DNA of 64,000 nucleotides from contig NZ_CANMSS010000010.1 of the NCBI RefSeq assembly GCF_947500695.1, positions 1 through 64,000 of the forward strand, read 5' to 3'. The DNA is from an uncultured Pseudoteredinibacter sp. (GTDB taxonomy: Bacteria > Pseudomonadota > Gammaproteobacteria > Pseudomonadales > Cellvibrionaceae). How positions within the stretch are numbered: position 1 is the first letter of the stretch; the number at the start of each line of letters is the position of its first letter. Position numbers and translations under genes: made by a program. Shown piece by piece: positions 1 to 7,652 of this stretch. The notes beneath the pieces are model-generated. The model made no database searches. It had not been told where the DNA came from and worked only from the letters and a program-made list of their open reading frames with translations.

Positions 1-253
1 CGGGATCTGACCCCAATTCTATTTCGTCGAGTGCGGCTGAGGTTGCGCCAGCCTTAACGGGGTCAGATCCCTCTTCAATAAGAATGCGGTAGTCGATTAA
101 GTCGTAGTTTCTATTACGGCGGGATCTGACCCCAATTCTATTTCGTCGAGTGCGGCTGAGGTTGTGCCAGTCTTAACGGGGTCAGATCCCATCTTCAATA
201 AGAATGTGGTAGTCGATTAAATCGTGGTTTCTATTGCGGCGGGATCTGACCCC
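1..253. repeat. Tandem ~120-bp repeat with inverted 13-bp palindromic cores
   Basis: Two near-identical units (about 2-120 and 121-240) and the start of a third (241-253) lie head to tail. Each unit opens with GGGATCTGACCCC (2-14, 121-133, 241-253) and carries the inverted copy GGGGTCAGATCCC in the middle (59-71, 178-190). The units differ by a few substitutions and by one extra base after the inner core of the second unit. The 13-bp cores are themselves near palindromes and are inverted relative to each other, so the layout resembles REP/BIME-type elements. The array is cut by the window edge, so its full copy number is unknown. A REP family is inferred from structure; no transposase is in view. 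Confidence 0.8.
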
Positions 254-330
254 ACTCGATAAAACTCATACTTTACAAAATCGCAAGCCTGCTATTACTC
301 TAAGCATCAACATCGACGGAATGATTGAGT

Positions 331-1572
331 ATGAGAATAAAAGCAATTGCCTTTGTGCTTTCAATGTTTGCTGTTCTGGCAGCATTTCTTTGGTTTTTGC
401 AGCGAGACGAAGCGCTCAGCGAAGAGTCTTTAGCGCTGCTATCAAAAGTTGATCCGAGTATAGATAGCCCGGCTTATCGATTCCTAATGGGCTTTGCTGC
501 TCCTAAAGGCGAATCGCCGCTCGAAGAAGGTACTCGCCTGTTACTTGAAATCAGAAAACAAGAAAAAGACAGCGGGTATGCCATTTCATACAAGGAAGGT
601 GGCTTGCCCGCTATTGAGGGCGACTTAGCCTGCAAAACTTGGGAAGACAATTGCCTAAACATATTATTCTCTGGGCGATTTGAAATAGAGAGGCTGCTGG
701 AGCAATACAAAACTCGATTAGATAGGGTAAAAGAATTTTATCAATTTTATGAGTACAACACGCTAAGTGAGCCAATCTTGTCGGAGCCCTTTGCTCCGTA
801 CTTGCAGTTGATGTCAGCTGATCGCCTTATCCATATGCAGGCCATTCAACTGCATCAACAGGGTGGCAGTCAGGCTGCAATCGATGCGCTTTATGATTTG
901 TTAGAATCTCAGCGTAAGATGCTGAGTTTACAAGATCAGCTGGTTGGAAAAATAACCTTTCTCGTATCGTTTAGACAAACCATAGATGTGCTTTCTGTAA
1001 TTGCATCGGAAGCCACGGGTGAAGTGGCATTGAAAGCTATCAAAAACTTCAGTGCTGAAGAACGGGATTTCTCTCGTTCCGCAGCGAGAGAGTTTAATCT
1101 TATGTATAACTTTGCTTTGGAGAGGGTTGAGCAGCAGAGGGGGTGGAGTTCCGTTTGGCGTGTGCTTTACAAACCATTGATGACAGTTAATGAATACGCG
1201 ACTCAATGTGCGCGTTTTATTAAGTTGGCGGGGCTGAGTCCGCTTGATCTTAAAGGTGCACTATCGGATAAGCGTCTCGAGCCAAGCGTTTTTTGGAAGT
1301 TACATAATATGGAAGGTGCATTAGAGATTTTAGTGTATCCAAATTTTGAAAAATACGTTGTTCTTCTTAATGATATAGATTCAAAAATTCTACTCTTTAA
1401 TGGAATCTACGCAGATGGTCGCTCTTTTACTAAAATCGTAAACCCATATTTCCCTAGTGAGTTTGCAAAGTTGGCGGGTGATAAAGTGTGTTTTGACGGT
1501 ATTGATGAAAGCGGCAATAGAGTGGAAGGTGGCGGTGAGAAATGGAGTCGCTGCCTACTAGTGCGTCACTAG
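331..1572 (+). CDS. Membrane-anchored protein of unknown function
   Basis: A 413-residue protein that I do not recognise. Residues 4-23 form one hydrophobic segment after a short basic start (MRIK), so it is probably anchored in the inner membrane with the rest in the periplasm, or it has an uncleaved signal. The remainder reads as mostly alpha-helical, with charged stretches around residues 60-80 and 115-135 and no obvious enzymatic motif or repeat. I chose ATG 331; an in-frame TTG at 325 would add two residues, and neither has a strong ribosome binding site. It stands alone between the palindromic repeat array and the convergent autotransporter gene. Confidence 0.7.
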   Translation: MRIKAIAFVLSMFAVLAAFLWFLQRDEALSEESLALLSKVDPSIDSPAYRFLMGFAAPKGESPLEEGTRLLLEIRKQEKDSGYAISYKEGGLPAIEGDLACKTWEDNCLNILFSGRFEIERLLEQYKTRLDRVKEFYQFYEYNTLSEPILSEPFAPYLQLMSADRLIHMQAIQLHQQGGSQAAIDALYDLLESQRKMLSLQDQLVGKITFLVSFRQTIDVLSVIASEATGEVALKAIKNFSAEERDFSRSAAREFNLMYNFALERVEQQRGWSSVWRVLYKPLMTVNEYATQCARFIKLAGLSPLDLKGALSDKRLEPSVFWKLHNMEGALEILVYPNFEKYVVLLNDIDSKILLFNGIYADGRSFTKIVNPYFPSEFAKLAGDKVCFDGIDESGNRVEGGGEKWSRCLLVRH

Positions 1573-1617
1573 AATTGGATTTCGCCAAAAGATTTTTTTT
1601 GGTTATTAAAAATAAGT

Positions 1618-1641
1618 GTGCAGGACTGAAGTGTCCTGCAC
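1618..1641. terminator. Hairpin between convergent genes, likely terminator
   Basis: Perfect 9-bp arms GTGCAGGAC and GTCCTGCAC around a 6-nt loop, between the ends of the unknown protein gene and the inverse autotransporter gene. In the minus-strand direction it is followed by a moderately U-rich stretch (TTATTTTTAATAA), so it more likely serves the autotransporter transcript. There is no long uninterrupted T run on the plus side. Confidence 0.5.
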
Positions 1642-1668
1642 GCTAAGTTATTTAATCACTTGTTTAGC

Positions 1669-3906
1669 TTAGCACTCGCCTAAGTCGGGGTCTTGTTTGC
1701 AGTGATTGCTTGTGTCGACTTGGTAGCCAACCTGCTCGCTATCGCTTGTATAACCCGAAGCGCTACCCCACCAATTATATTGCGCGTCAACCGTAATCGG
1801 TAAATCTCGGTTGGTATAGAAGTTTGCAAAGTTGATTTCGTTGTTAATAAAACGATTTTCTCTAAGCGTGTAACTATGGTCGATGACCTCGGCGAGGTCC
1901 CATCCCGAATTAATCTGAAAAGCAATGCGGTTGTTTTCCAGTGTATTACCCGTGGCTACTAGGGAGCTTTCTTCGCTGAGCCAGAAGCCGGTTTCAATTG
2001 CCCGATCAAAGCCTTCAATATGATTGTTTTCGATATTTGCGTGAATGGCTCCAAATGAATGTTCTTCTAAGGAGGTATCACCAGGCATGCTAATGCTGAG
2101 ATCGATGCCCGAGGCCAGCCAGTAGTCTTCTTCGAATAAATCGCTATCGGCTATTAGATGGTTGTTGCTGATAGTTGCCCCGAGTGTCCCGCCTCCAACA
2201 TTTTCCAGCCTTATTGGGGCGTTAGCATCGATAAATTGGTTATTGCTGATGTTAACCGTGGCGCTGGTTTCGCCCCAAAGGCTAACTTTAACTCCAATTC
2301 CTGGGCCATCGATGACATTGTTTGAGAAGCTAAAATCAATATGGCCTTCGCCTTTGAAGTTGAAATTATTGATAAACGTGTTTGTCGCTCTTTCTGAACT
2401 GAAGTGGCTATTGCTAATTTGAATATTAGTCCCATCCCAATTTCCAGGGTCATAACTACTGCCTAAACCGCCGCCACTGAAAATGACATTATCAATACGC
2501 AGAGTGATTGAACCTGGATTCAGCTGGATGCCGCTTACACCACCAAGCTGGCTGTCGAATAAAGTTAAGTCGCTTGCTTCCAAGTTAAAGATAGTGGTGT
2601 CCGTATGTATTCCAAATACGTGATTTTCACCTCCGCTCAAAGTGAAAATATGCCCTAGCAATACTGGTCGGTCGCCTTCGGCTATAAGGGTGGTATTACC
2701 CAAGGTTAAGCCCTTTGCGCCATTTAAGGTTACCCCGCTAGGCAGGTGTCCTAGTGTAAGCTGTTCATTGTAGTTTGACTCGAGTCGCTGATTCAGTGTG
2801 TTGGCTAACTCTGTCTCGTGACCGTTTTCAGTAACTTCCTGGTCATAGGCTAGGTAAGTGCTGTGTAGCGGTGTTTCATAGGTGCCCGAGTGAATATAGA
2901 TAGTGGCGCTTTCTCCGACCTGTTGCGCCGCTTGAGCAATGGTTTGAAAGGGTGTTTCAAAGCTGCCGTTGCCATCGCTTGCGGCATCATCATCGACATA
3001 CCAAATTTCGTAGGTGCTTCCTTGTTCATCTTTAAGGGCGGTCGCCGAGGGTTCTACAACAAATGCGCTGTGATCTGCCTGCAGAGTGACAATATCAATA
3101 TCTCGGACAATGGGTGCCATCATGCGTTGTCGCAAACGATTGCCGTTTGCGCTGTCGCTTTGTTGCCCAAAACGATAATTGAGGCGTGCGGTAATATAGG
3201 TTTCATCGCCGCGGATATTGTCATGCTGGTGTTCAATCCCTACGCTTAACCAATCTTGCAGTTGGGTTTCAAGCCGTAATCGGCCACCCTCAATAGTTGG
3301 ACTGTTATCGCCGCTGAAACGAAAAGCGCCTGCATAGGCTCGAAGGTTTTCAAAGCCAGGGATGCGGTGTCCTATTTCAATGTCGGCGCCGCGCATGGCT
3401 TCTTCAAAATACTGCAGTTGGTAATCTTGATTCACCCAAATACTGTTGCCACTGAGAAAAGGGGTTTTATCCACCTTTACAGTTTCTATATGAGTGCTTT
3501 TTTGTTCATCGTCGGGTAAATAAGCGTTAAAACGCAAATCCCAATCGATACCTAAGCTTTCGATCCCAAGGGTTAATTGCTTAAACTTGTTATCTGCCTT
3601 AGTTGTACGTTGATCGTAGAAACCATAAATACCGTAAATTCGATCTTCCGCTTGATTGATACGGCGGTAAGCTAAACCGATATTGCCCTCGCGGGTGCTT
3701 TTATTGGATAGAACATAGCGCCAGTCGGCAAATAACAGGGAGCTATTATTCTGATAAATAGGTAGGGTTAGGTCGAAGCGCCCAAGGCTTCGCTCGGAGC
3801 CGCCTTTGGCTTCAAAGCGGAGATTACTGCTCCATTCGTTTGCGCTCGCGTTCAGTGAGCAAGCAGCGATGGCTAAGCTTAAGGCTGAGCATTTAAATTT
3901 ACCCAT
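1669..3906 (-). CDS. Inverse autotransporter with beta-helix passenger
   Basis: A 745-residue predicted outer-membrane protein. Residues 1-22 are a signal peptide with an AxA-type cleavage site (NASANEW). Residues about 23-250 match the intimin/invasin-type inverse autotransporter beta-barrel: repeated amphipathic strands such as RIYGIYGFYDQR and a motif RFNAYLPDD, typical of the IAT_beta family. From about residue 310 (YEIWYVDDDAASDGNGSFE) the sequence changes to a right-handed parallel beta-helix with many short repeats rich in N, G and isoleucine, running to the C terminus. The barrel should insert in the outer membrane and expose the helix on the surface. No LysM or Ig-like domains are visible, which is unusual for this family. 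The ATG has a good site (GAGGAA, 5 nt spacing). Role in adhesion or polysaccharide binding is inference only. Confidence 0.8.
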   Translation of the reverse strand: MGKFKCSALSLAIAACSLNASANEWSSNLRFEAKGGSERSLGRFDLTLPIYQNNSSLLFADWRYVLSNKSTREGNIGLAYRRINQAEDRIYGIYGFYDQRTTKADNKFKQLTLGIESLGIDWDLRFNAYLPDDEQKSTHIETVKVDKTPFLSGNSIWVNQDYQLQYFEEAMRGADIEIGHRIPGFENLRAYAGAFRFSGDNSPTIEGGRLRLETQLQDWLSVGIEHQHDNIRGDETYITARLNYRFGQQSDSANGNRLRQRMMAPIVRDIDIVTLQADHSAFVVEPSATALKDEQGSTYEIWYVDDDAASDGNGSFETPFQTIAQAAQQVGESATIYIHSGTYETPLHSTYLAYDQEVTENGHETELANTLNQRLESNYNEQLTLGHLPSGVTLNGAKGLTLGNTTLIAEGDRPVLLGHIFTLSGGENHVFGIHTDTTIFNLEASDLTLFDSQLGGVSGIQLNPGSITLRIDNVIFSGGGLGSSYDPGNWDGTNIQISNSHFSSERATNTFINNFNFKGEGHIDFSFSNNVIDGPGIGVKVSLWGETSATVNISNNQFIDANAPIRLENVGGGTLGATISNNHLIADSDLFEEDYWLASGIDLSISMPGDTSLEEHSFGAIHANIENNHIEGFDRAIETGFWLSEESSLVATGNTLENNRIAFQINSGWDLAEVIDHSYTLRENRFINNEINFANFYTNRDLPITVDAQYNWWGSASGYTSDSEQVGYQVDTSNHCKQDPDLGEC

Positions 3907-3930
3907 AACAATTCCTCGTATAGTACCGGC

Positions 3931-3954
3931 TAGCTATCAATAGTTAGATAGCTA
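3931..3954. promoter_or_regulatory. Inverted repeat upstream of the inverse autotransporter
   Basis: TAGCTATC and GATAGCTA are perfect 8-bp arms separated by 8 nt, 25-48 bp upstream of the autotransporter start. It could be a dimeric repressor operator or a hairpin in the 5' leader. The sequence alone does not distinguish these, and no regulator gene is adjacent. Confidence 0.35.
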
Positions 3955-4048
3955 CAAATCATGTGTGGCACTTTATACTTCTTGGGAATGTCAGGGTGTC
4001 CAAATTAAGACAATTGTTTTTATTTTTCGGACATTGCTCAAAATAATG

Positions 4049-4990
4049 CTAATCCAAGCTCGGACTGCTAGTTTGATCCAGCGGTTGCATCTTAGCTTTA
4101 CGCTTTCCGCCCAGTTCGGCATAGAGCATTGCGCTAATAATCAAGCCGGCGCCGATCCAGCCTTTAAAGCCTAAATGCTCATCTAAAAATACATAGGCAA
4201 AGAAGTGCGCAAAAATAGGCTCTAGAGCAAATACTAAGGCGACCTTATGGGGCTCCAGTAATCGTTGGCTAGATGTCTGGGCCCAATATGCGAATGCGCT
4301 TCCCAGCACGGCTGAATAAAGTACGGCTTGAATAACTACCGAGCTAAGCAATTGCTCTTGAATCGGCGGGTATTCTTGAGTTTCGCCAATACCGAATGCT
4401 GCTGCGATTGCGCTATAAACTCCTACCGCCGCAAGCTGATAAATACTGAGCAGTACGACGGGGTAGCGGTCGGCATAGCGATCGGTAAAACAAATATGCA
4501 AGGCAAAGCAGATGGCGCAGATGGTGACTAGTATGTCGCCGCTATTAAATTCCAGCTTATCACCCACAGTAAGCATATATAAGCCAGCTGTTGCCATAAC
4601 GACACTAATCCACACTGCCTTATCAACTTGCTTTTTGAACAGTAGGTAGGCGATTACTGGGGTTAGTGGTACACAAAGGCCAGTAATAAAACCCGCATTA
4701 GAAACGCTGGTATAAAGCATGCCTTGGGTTTGGGTGCTGAAGCCTAAGAACAGCAGTAACCCTAAACCAAAACCCGTTTTTAGTACTGGGCCGTGGCCGC
4801 TAAAAGAGTGGCGCTCTTTTGACATCCACCACAGTGGTATGAGGCACAGTGCGGCTAGGCTGAAGCGTAGGGTGTTAAAGGTATTCACAGCGACAATATC
4901 AATAGCTTTGTCGATAACCACAAAGCCAGCACCCCAAATGATGTTCACAATCACTAGGGCCCAAAATGCTGAGCGTCCGGAACGAATCAT
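4049..4990 (-). CDS. EamA/DMT family transporter
   Basis: A 313-residue inner-membrane protein with about ten hydrophobic segments arranged as two EamA repeats (about residues 8-140 and 150-290). The N-terminal signature NIIWGAGFVVIDKAID and the second-repeat stretch EPIFAHFFAYVFLDE are typical of drug/metabolite exporters. The family exports amino acids, metabolites or drugs; the substrate cannot be read from the sequence. The start ATG lies at 4988-4990, with only a weak upstream AGG. It is followed on the same strand by the autotransporter gene after a gap of about 140 bp that holds its own inverted repeat, so co-transcription is not assured. Confidence 0.85.
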   Translation of the reverse strand: MIRSGRSAFWALVIVNIIWGAGFVVIDKAIDIVAVNTFNTLRFSLAALCLIPLWWMSKERHSFSGHGPVLKTGFGLGLLLFLGFSTQTQGMLYTSVSNAGFITGLCVPLTPVIAYLLFKKQVDKAVWISVVMATAGLYMLTVGDKLEFNSGDILVTICAICFALHICFTDRYADRYPVVLLSIYQLAAVGVYSAIAAAFGIGETQEYPPIQEQLLSSVVIQAVLYSAVLGSAFAYWAQTSSQRLLEPHKVALVFALEPIFAHFFAYVFLDEHLGFKGWIGAGLIISAMLYAELGGKRKAKMQPLDQTSSPSLD

Positions 4991-5090
4991 GTCTAAAAAA
5001 ACCTGTGCTTATTGGACAAAGCAGGCGATCTTAGCAGGCTTGAGGCTTTCCTCAAAGCTAAGTTGCTAGTTTCAGGTCGCGGCTCCGATC

Positions 5091-5118
5091 GGGGTCAGAA
5101 CCCGCGGGTTCTGACCCC
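5091..5118. repeat. Palindromic intergenic hairpin, GGGGTCAGAACCC family, copy 1
   Basis: GGGGTCAGAACCC (5091-5103) and its exact inverted copy (5106-5118) are separated by 2 nt, so the 28-bp element is almost perfectly self-complementary. The core differs from the 13-mer at the left edge by one base (A for T). It sits in the gap between the EamA gene and tag. It may form a transcription-stopping hairpin, but it lacks a T run and its copy number argues for a REP-type repeat. Confidence 0.8.
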
Positions 5119-5271
5119 AGGTTTGGGCAGTTTGTTTGTGGTGTTGCTGTAATTGATGGAGTTGCGGAGGTTTTGATTTTTTTGCGAGATTGCGCCTTTG
5201 ACTTGGTCGCGTTTGTCCTTGAGGACGTCTATTGGAGGGCTGGTGTGTGTAGATAGGGACTTCGATTGGGG
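5095..5271 (-). other. Open 58-codon frame without start between paired palindromes
   Basis: On the minus strand one frame is open from a TGA inside the right palindrome to a TGA inside the left one. It reads 58 codons, with a protein-like hydrophilic composition (for example SPPIDVLKDKRDQVKGAIS), and the last residues GVRTRGF are supplied by the palindrome itself. There is no ATG, GTG or TTG with a ribosome binding site at its head. It may be a relic of a coding sequence trapped between two repeats, or a chance open frame. I cannot assign a family. Confidence 0.3.
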
Positions 5272-5295
5272 TCAGAACCCAAGGGTTCTGACCCC
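5268..5295. repeat. Palindromic intergenic hairpin, copy 2
   Basis: The same 13-bp core as at 5091 (5268-5280) with its exact inverted copy (5283-5295) around a 2-nt loop. It lies 9 bp after the stop codon of tag in the direction of transcription of tag. It forms a pair with the copy about 150 bp to its left. Confidence 0.8.
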
Positions 5296-5304
5296 TCCTC
5301 CCAA

Positions 5305-5898
5305 TTACTTGGCTAGTTTATTTACTTGAGTACGGCGGAAGCAATCTTGGCTGTGATCGTTTACTAGGCCGCAGGCTTGCATATGGGCGTAGCAGATGGT
5401 GGAGCCGAAGAATTTGAAACCACGTTTTTTAAGATCTTTACTGATGGCGTCCGATATATCAGTCGTGGCCGGATACTCTTCCATCTTGGTAATTTTGTTT
5501 TTGATGGGCTTGTGATTCACATAGGCCCACATATAGTCACTAAAGCTGCCAAACTCCTTTTGAATCTCTAAAAAGATCTTGGCATTGCTGATGGCAGCTT
5601 CAATCTTGCCACGATGGCGAATGATAGCGGGGTTTTGCACCAACTCTTCAACTTTGGCCTGATCAAACTTGGCGACCTTTTTGGCGTTAAAATTCGCAAA
5701 TGCTTTACGGTAGCCTTCACGACGCTGTAATACTGTATACCAGCTGAGCCCTGCTTGGGCGGACTCAAGCACCAAGAATTCGAACATGACTTTATCGTCA
5801 TATACGGGGACGCCCCATTCTTCGTCGTGGTAGCGAACATAGTCTTCTTTACTGGTGTCTAGCCAGGGGCAGCGGCAGGGGGCTTTCTTGCTGGGCAT
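5305..5898 (-). CDS. tag: DNA-3-methyladenine glycosylase I
   Basis: A 197-residue base excision repair enzyme that removes 3-methyladenine from alkylated DNA in the cytoplasm. The sequence follows E. coli Tag closely: RCPW near the start, YHDEEWGVP, LESAQAGLSW with the catalytic glutamate at residue 45, IIRHRGKI, and KRGFKFFGSTICYAHMQACG. The zinc-snap ligands appear as C10, H24, H182 and C186. The start has a strong site (GAGGAG, 7 nt spacing). It is transcribed away from pip and ends next to a palindromic hairpin. Confidence 0.95.
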   Translation of the reverse strand: MPSKKAPCRCPWLDTSKEDYVRYHDEEWGVPVYDDKVMFEFLVLESAQAGLSWYTVLQRREGYRKAFANFNAKKVAKFDQAKVEELVQNPAIIRHRGKIEAAISNAKIFLEIQKEFGSFSDYMWAYVNHKPIKNKITKMEEYPATTDISDAISKDLKKRGFKFFGSTICYAHMQACGLVNDHSQDCFRRTQVNKLAK

Positions 5899-6060
5899 GG
5901 TAAATCTCCTCGTTGGAAGCTCATAATAAAGCCGCTAGCACTTAGAGCAAGTTAAGTTTCTTTGATATGCTTGCCTAACTGCCTTAAAAATAGCTTCTAT
6001 AATGTTTCTAAGGCTCGGTTTGGCCTGTTGTCCATTTTACCGCCAGGAGTGCTTGCCCCT

Positions 6061-7032
6061 ATGTTAATGCTCTATCCATCCATTAAGCCCTATAAGACCT
6101 TTTATCTATCCGTCTCTGATGGTCATCAGCTCTATGTAGAAGAGTGTGGGAACCCGGAGGGGATACCGGTCTTATTCATTCATGGTGGGCCTGGAGGCGG
6201 TTGCAGCAAGAAGGATCGATGTTTCTTCGATCCGGAAATGTATCGCATTATTCTATTTGATCAGCGTGGTGCAGGGCGCTCTTTGCCCCATGCTGAGTTA
6301 GAGGCCAATACCACTCAAAAACTGATTGCCGATATTGAGCAAATTCGTGAGCGCTTAGAGGTTGATCAATGGGTCTTGTTTGGTGGCTCTTGGGGTTCTA
6401 CTTTGAGTCTGCTCTATGCCCAAGAACATGCTGATCGAGTAATGGGGATGATTTTACGAGGCATCTTCCTCTGTCGTGATCGAGACCTGCGTTGGTTTTA
6501 CCAAGAGGGCGCGCATCATATATTTCCCGATTATTGGCAGGATTATGAAGAGATTATTCCACCTGCTGAACGTGAAGATATGATCTCGGCTTATTACCGG
6601 CGTTTAACCGGCAGTGATGAGTTAGCTAAAATGAATGCGGCTAAGCATTGGTCGGTATGGGAGGGGCGTTGTTCTACGCTACGCCCGAGTGCTGACAAAG
6701 AAGCGCACTACTCCGATCCACATGTGGCTTTAGCCATGGCTCGAATTGAGGCTCATTACTTTGTAAACGAGGCCTTTATTGAGCAAGATCAGATTATTAA
6801 GAATGCTGAGAAGTTAGCGGGTATTCCAACCACGATTGTTCATGGTCGCTACGATATGGTCTGCCCGCTGGATAATGCTGTGAGCCTGTATAATGTGTTG
6901 CCGGATTCGGAGTTGCATATTGTTCGTGATGCTGGCCATGCCTCAAGCGAGCCTAGTATCACCGATGCACTAGTACGAGCGACGGAAGAAATGGCCGAGC
7001 GCTTTAAGGGCGATTTTCATCGCGGGGCTTAG
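6061..7032 (+). CDS. pip: Proline iminopeptidase (prolyl aminopeptidase)
   Basis: A 323-residue alpha/beta hydrolase that releases N-terminal proline from peptides in the cytoplasm. The oxyanion-hole motif HGGPGGG lies near residue 42, DQRGAGRS near 72, and the nucleophile elbow GGSWGS near 113; the catalytic aspartate and histidine are in GRYDMV and DAGHASSE near the C terminus. I chose ATG 6061 because AGGAGT lies 10 nt upstream and the length then matches the family; longer in-frame starts give an unlikely N-terminal extension. It is divergent from tag and is followed by a palindromic repeat and dtd. Confidence 0.92.
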   Translation: MLMLYPSIKPYKTFYLSVSDGHQLYVEECGNPEGIPVLFIHGGPGGGCSKKDRCFFDPEMYRIILFDQRGAGRSLPHAELEANTTQKLIADIEQIRERLEVDQWVLFGGSWGSTLSLLYAQEHADRVMGMILRGIFLCRDRDLRWFYQEGAHHIFPDYWQDYEEIIPPAEREDMISAYYRRLTGSDELAKMNAAKHWSVWEGRCSTLRPSADKEAHYSDPHVALAMARIEAHYFVNEAFIEQDQIIKNAEKLAGIPTTIVHGRYDMVCPLDNAVSLYNVLPDSELHIVRDAGHASSEPSITDALVRATEEMAERFKGDFHRGA

Positions 7033-7093
7033 TTGTTTCTTGAGCAATCAAAGCTAACACTATTAGTTTAAATCTGTTTTAACAAATTCAAAT

Positions 7094-7122
7094 GGGGTCA
7101 GAACCCGAAAGGTTCTGACCCC
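7094..7122. repeat. Palindromic intergenic hairpin, copy 3
   Basis: GGGGTCAGAACCC (7094-7106) faces GGTTCTGACCCC (7111-7122) across GAAA. It lies between pip and dtd and ends 26 bp upstream of the dtd start, so it would fold in the leader of any dtd transcript that begins upstream or in pip. Confidence 0.8.
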
Positions 7123-7148
7123 GATTTTTATCTCTCTAAGGAAGTATC

Positions 7149-7589
7149 TTGAAAGGTTTAATTCAAAGAGTCAGTCACGCTAATGTTGTGGTTGCTGGTG
7201 AAGAAGTTGGTGCGATTGAGCAGGGTATTTTATTGCTGTTAGGTATCGAAAAAGATGACGGCAAGGAGCAGGCCGATAAGCTGCTTGATAAGCTTTTAAA
7301 GTATCGCATCTTTTCCGATGAGCAAGAGCGCATGAATTTGAGTGTGAGTGATATTGAAGGTGGTGTGTTGGCGATATCACAATTTACCTTGGCGGCAGAA
7401 ACGAAAAAAGGTTTGCGTCCGGGTTTTTCTACGGCTAAGCCACCTTCTGAGGCAGAAGAGTTGTATAACTATTTTGTGTCGAGTTTGCAGCAGAAGCATC
7501 AGGGTAAAGTTGCTACTGGTGAGTTTGGTGCGGATATGAAAGTTAGCCTATGTAATGATGGGCCGGTGACGTTTATGTTGGAAGCTTAG
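7149..7589 (+). CDS. dtd: D-aminoacyl-tRNA deacylase
   Basis: A 146-residue cytoplasmic enzyme that hydrolyses D-aminoacyl-tRNA and so prevents D-amino acids entering protein. The family motifs are present: MKGLIQRVSHANV at the start, SQFTLAA near residue 77, and the C-terminal NDGPVTFMLE with the cross-subunit Gly-cisPro signature (GPVT). The full family length is reached from a TTG start with AAGGAA 6 nt upstream; there is no ATG that would keep the conserved N terminus. It converges on tatC, with a palindromic hairpin in the gap. Confidence 0.95.
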   Translation: MKGLIQRVSHANVVVAGEEVGAIEQGILLLLGIEKDDGKEQADKLLDKLLKYRIFSDEQERMNLSVSDIEGGVLAISQFTLAAETKKGLRPGFSTAKPPSEAEELYNYFVSSLQQKHQGKVATGEFGADMKVSLCNDGPVTFMLEA

Positions 7590-7618
7590 TTGTAGCAGCA
7601 AGATCACAGCTCCGATTC

Positions 7619-7646
7619 GGGGTCAGAACCCACGGGTTCTGACCCC
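7619..7646. repeat. Palindromic intergenic hairpin, copy 4
   Basis: GGGGTCAGAACCC (7619-7631) and its exact inverted copy (7634-7646) around 2 nt. It fills the gap between the convergent ends of dtd and tatC, where a bidirectional stop would be useful. Neither side has a T run, so a terminator role is only a possibility. Confidence 0.8.
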
Positions 7647-7652
7647 AGTGGT

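Noticed and set aside
1..253. Direct repeats that could suggest a CRISPR array
   Set aside because: Units are about 120 bp and nearly identical throughout, with only two full copies; there are no variable spacers and no cas genes.
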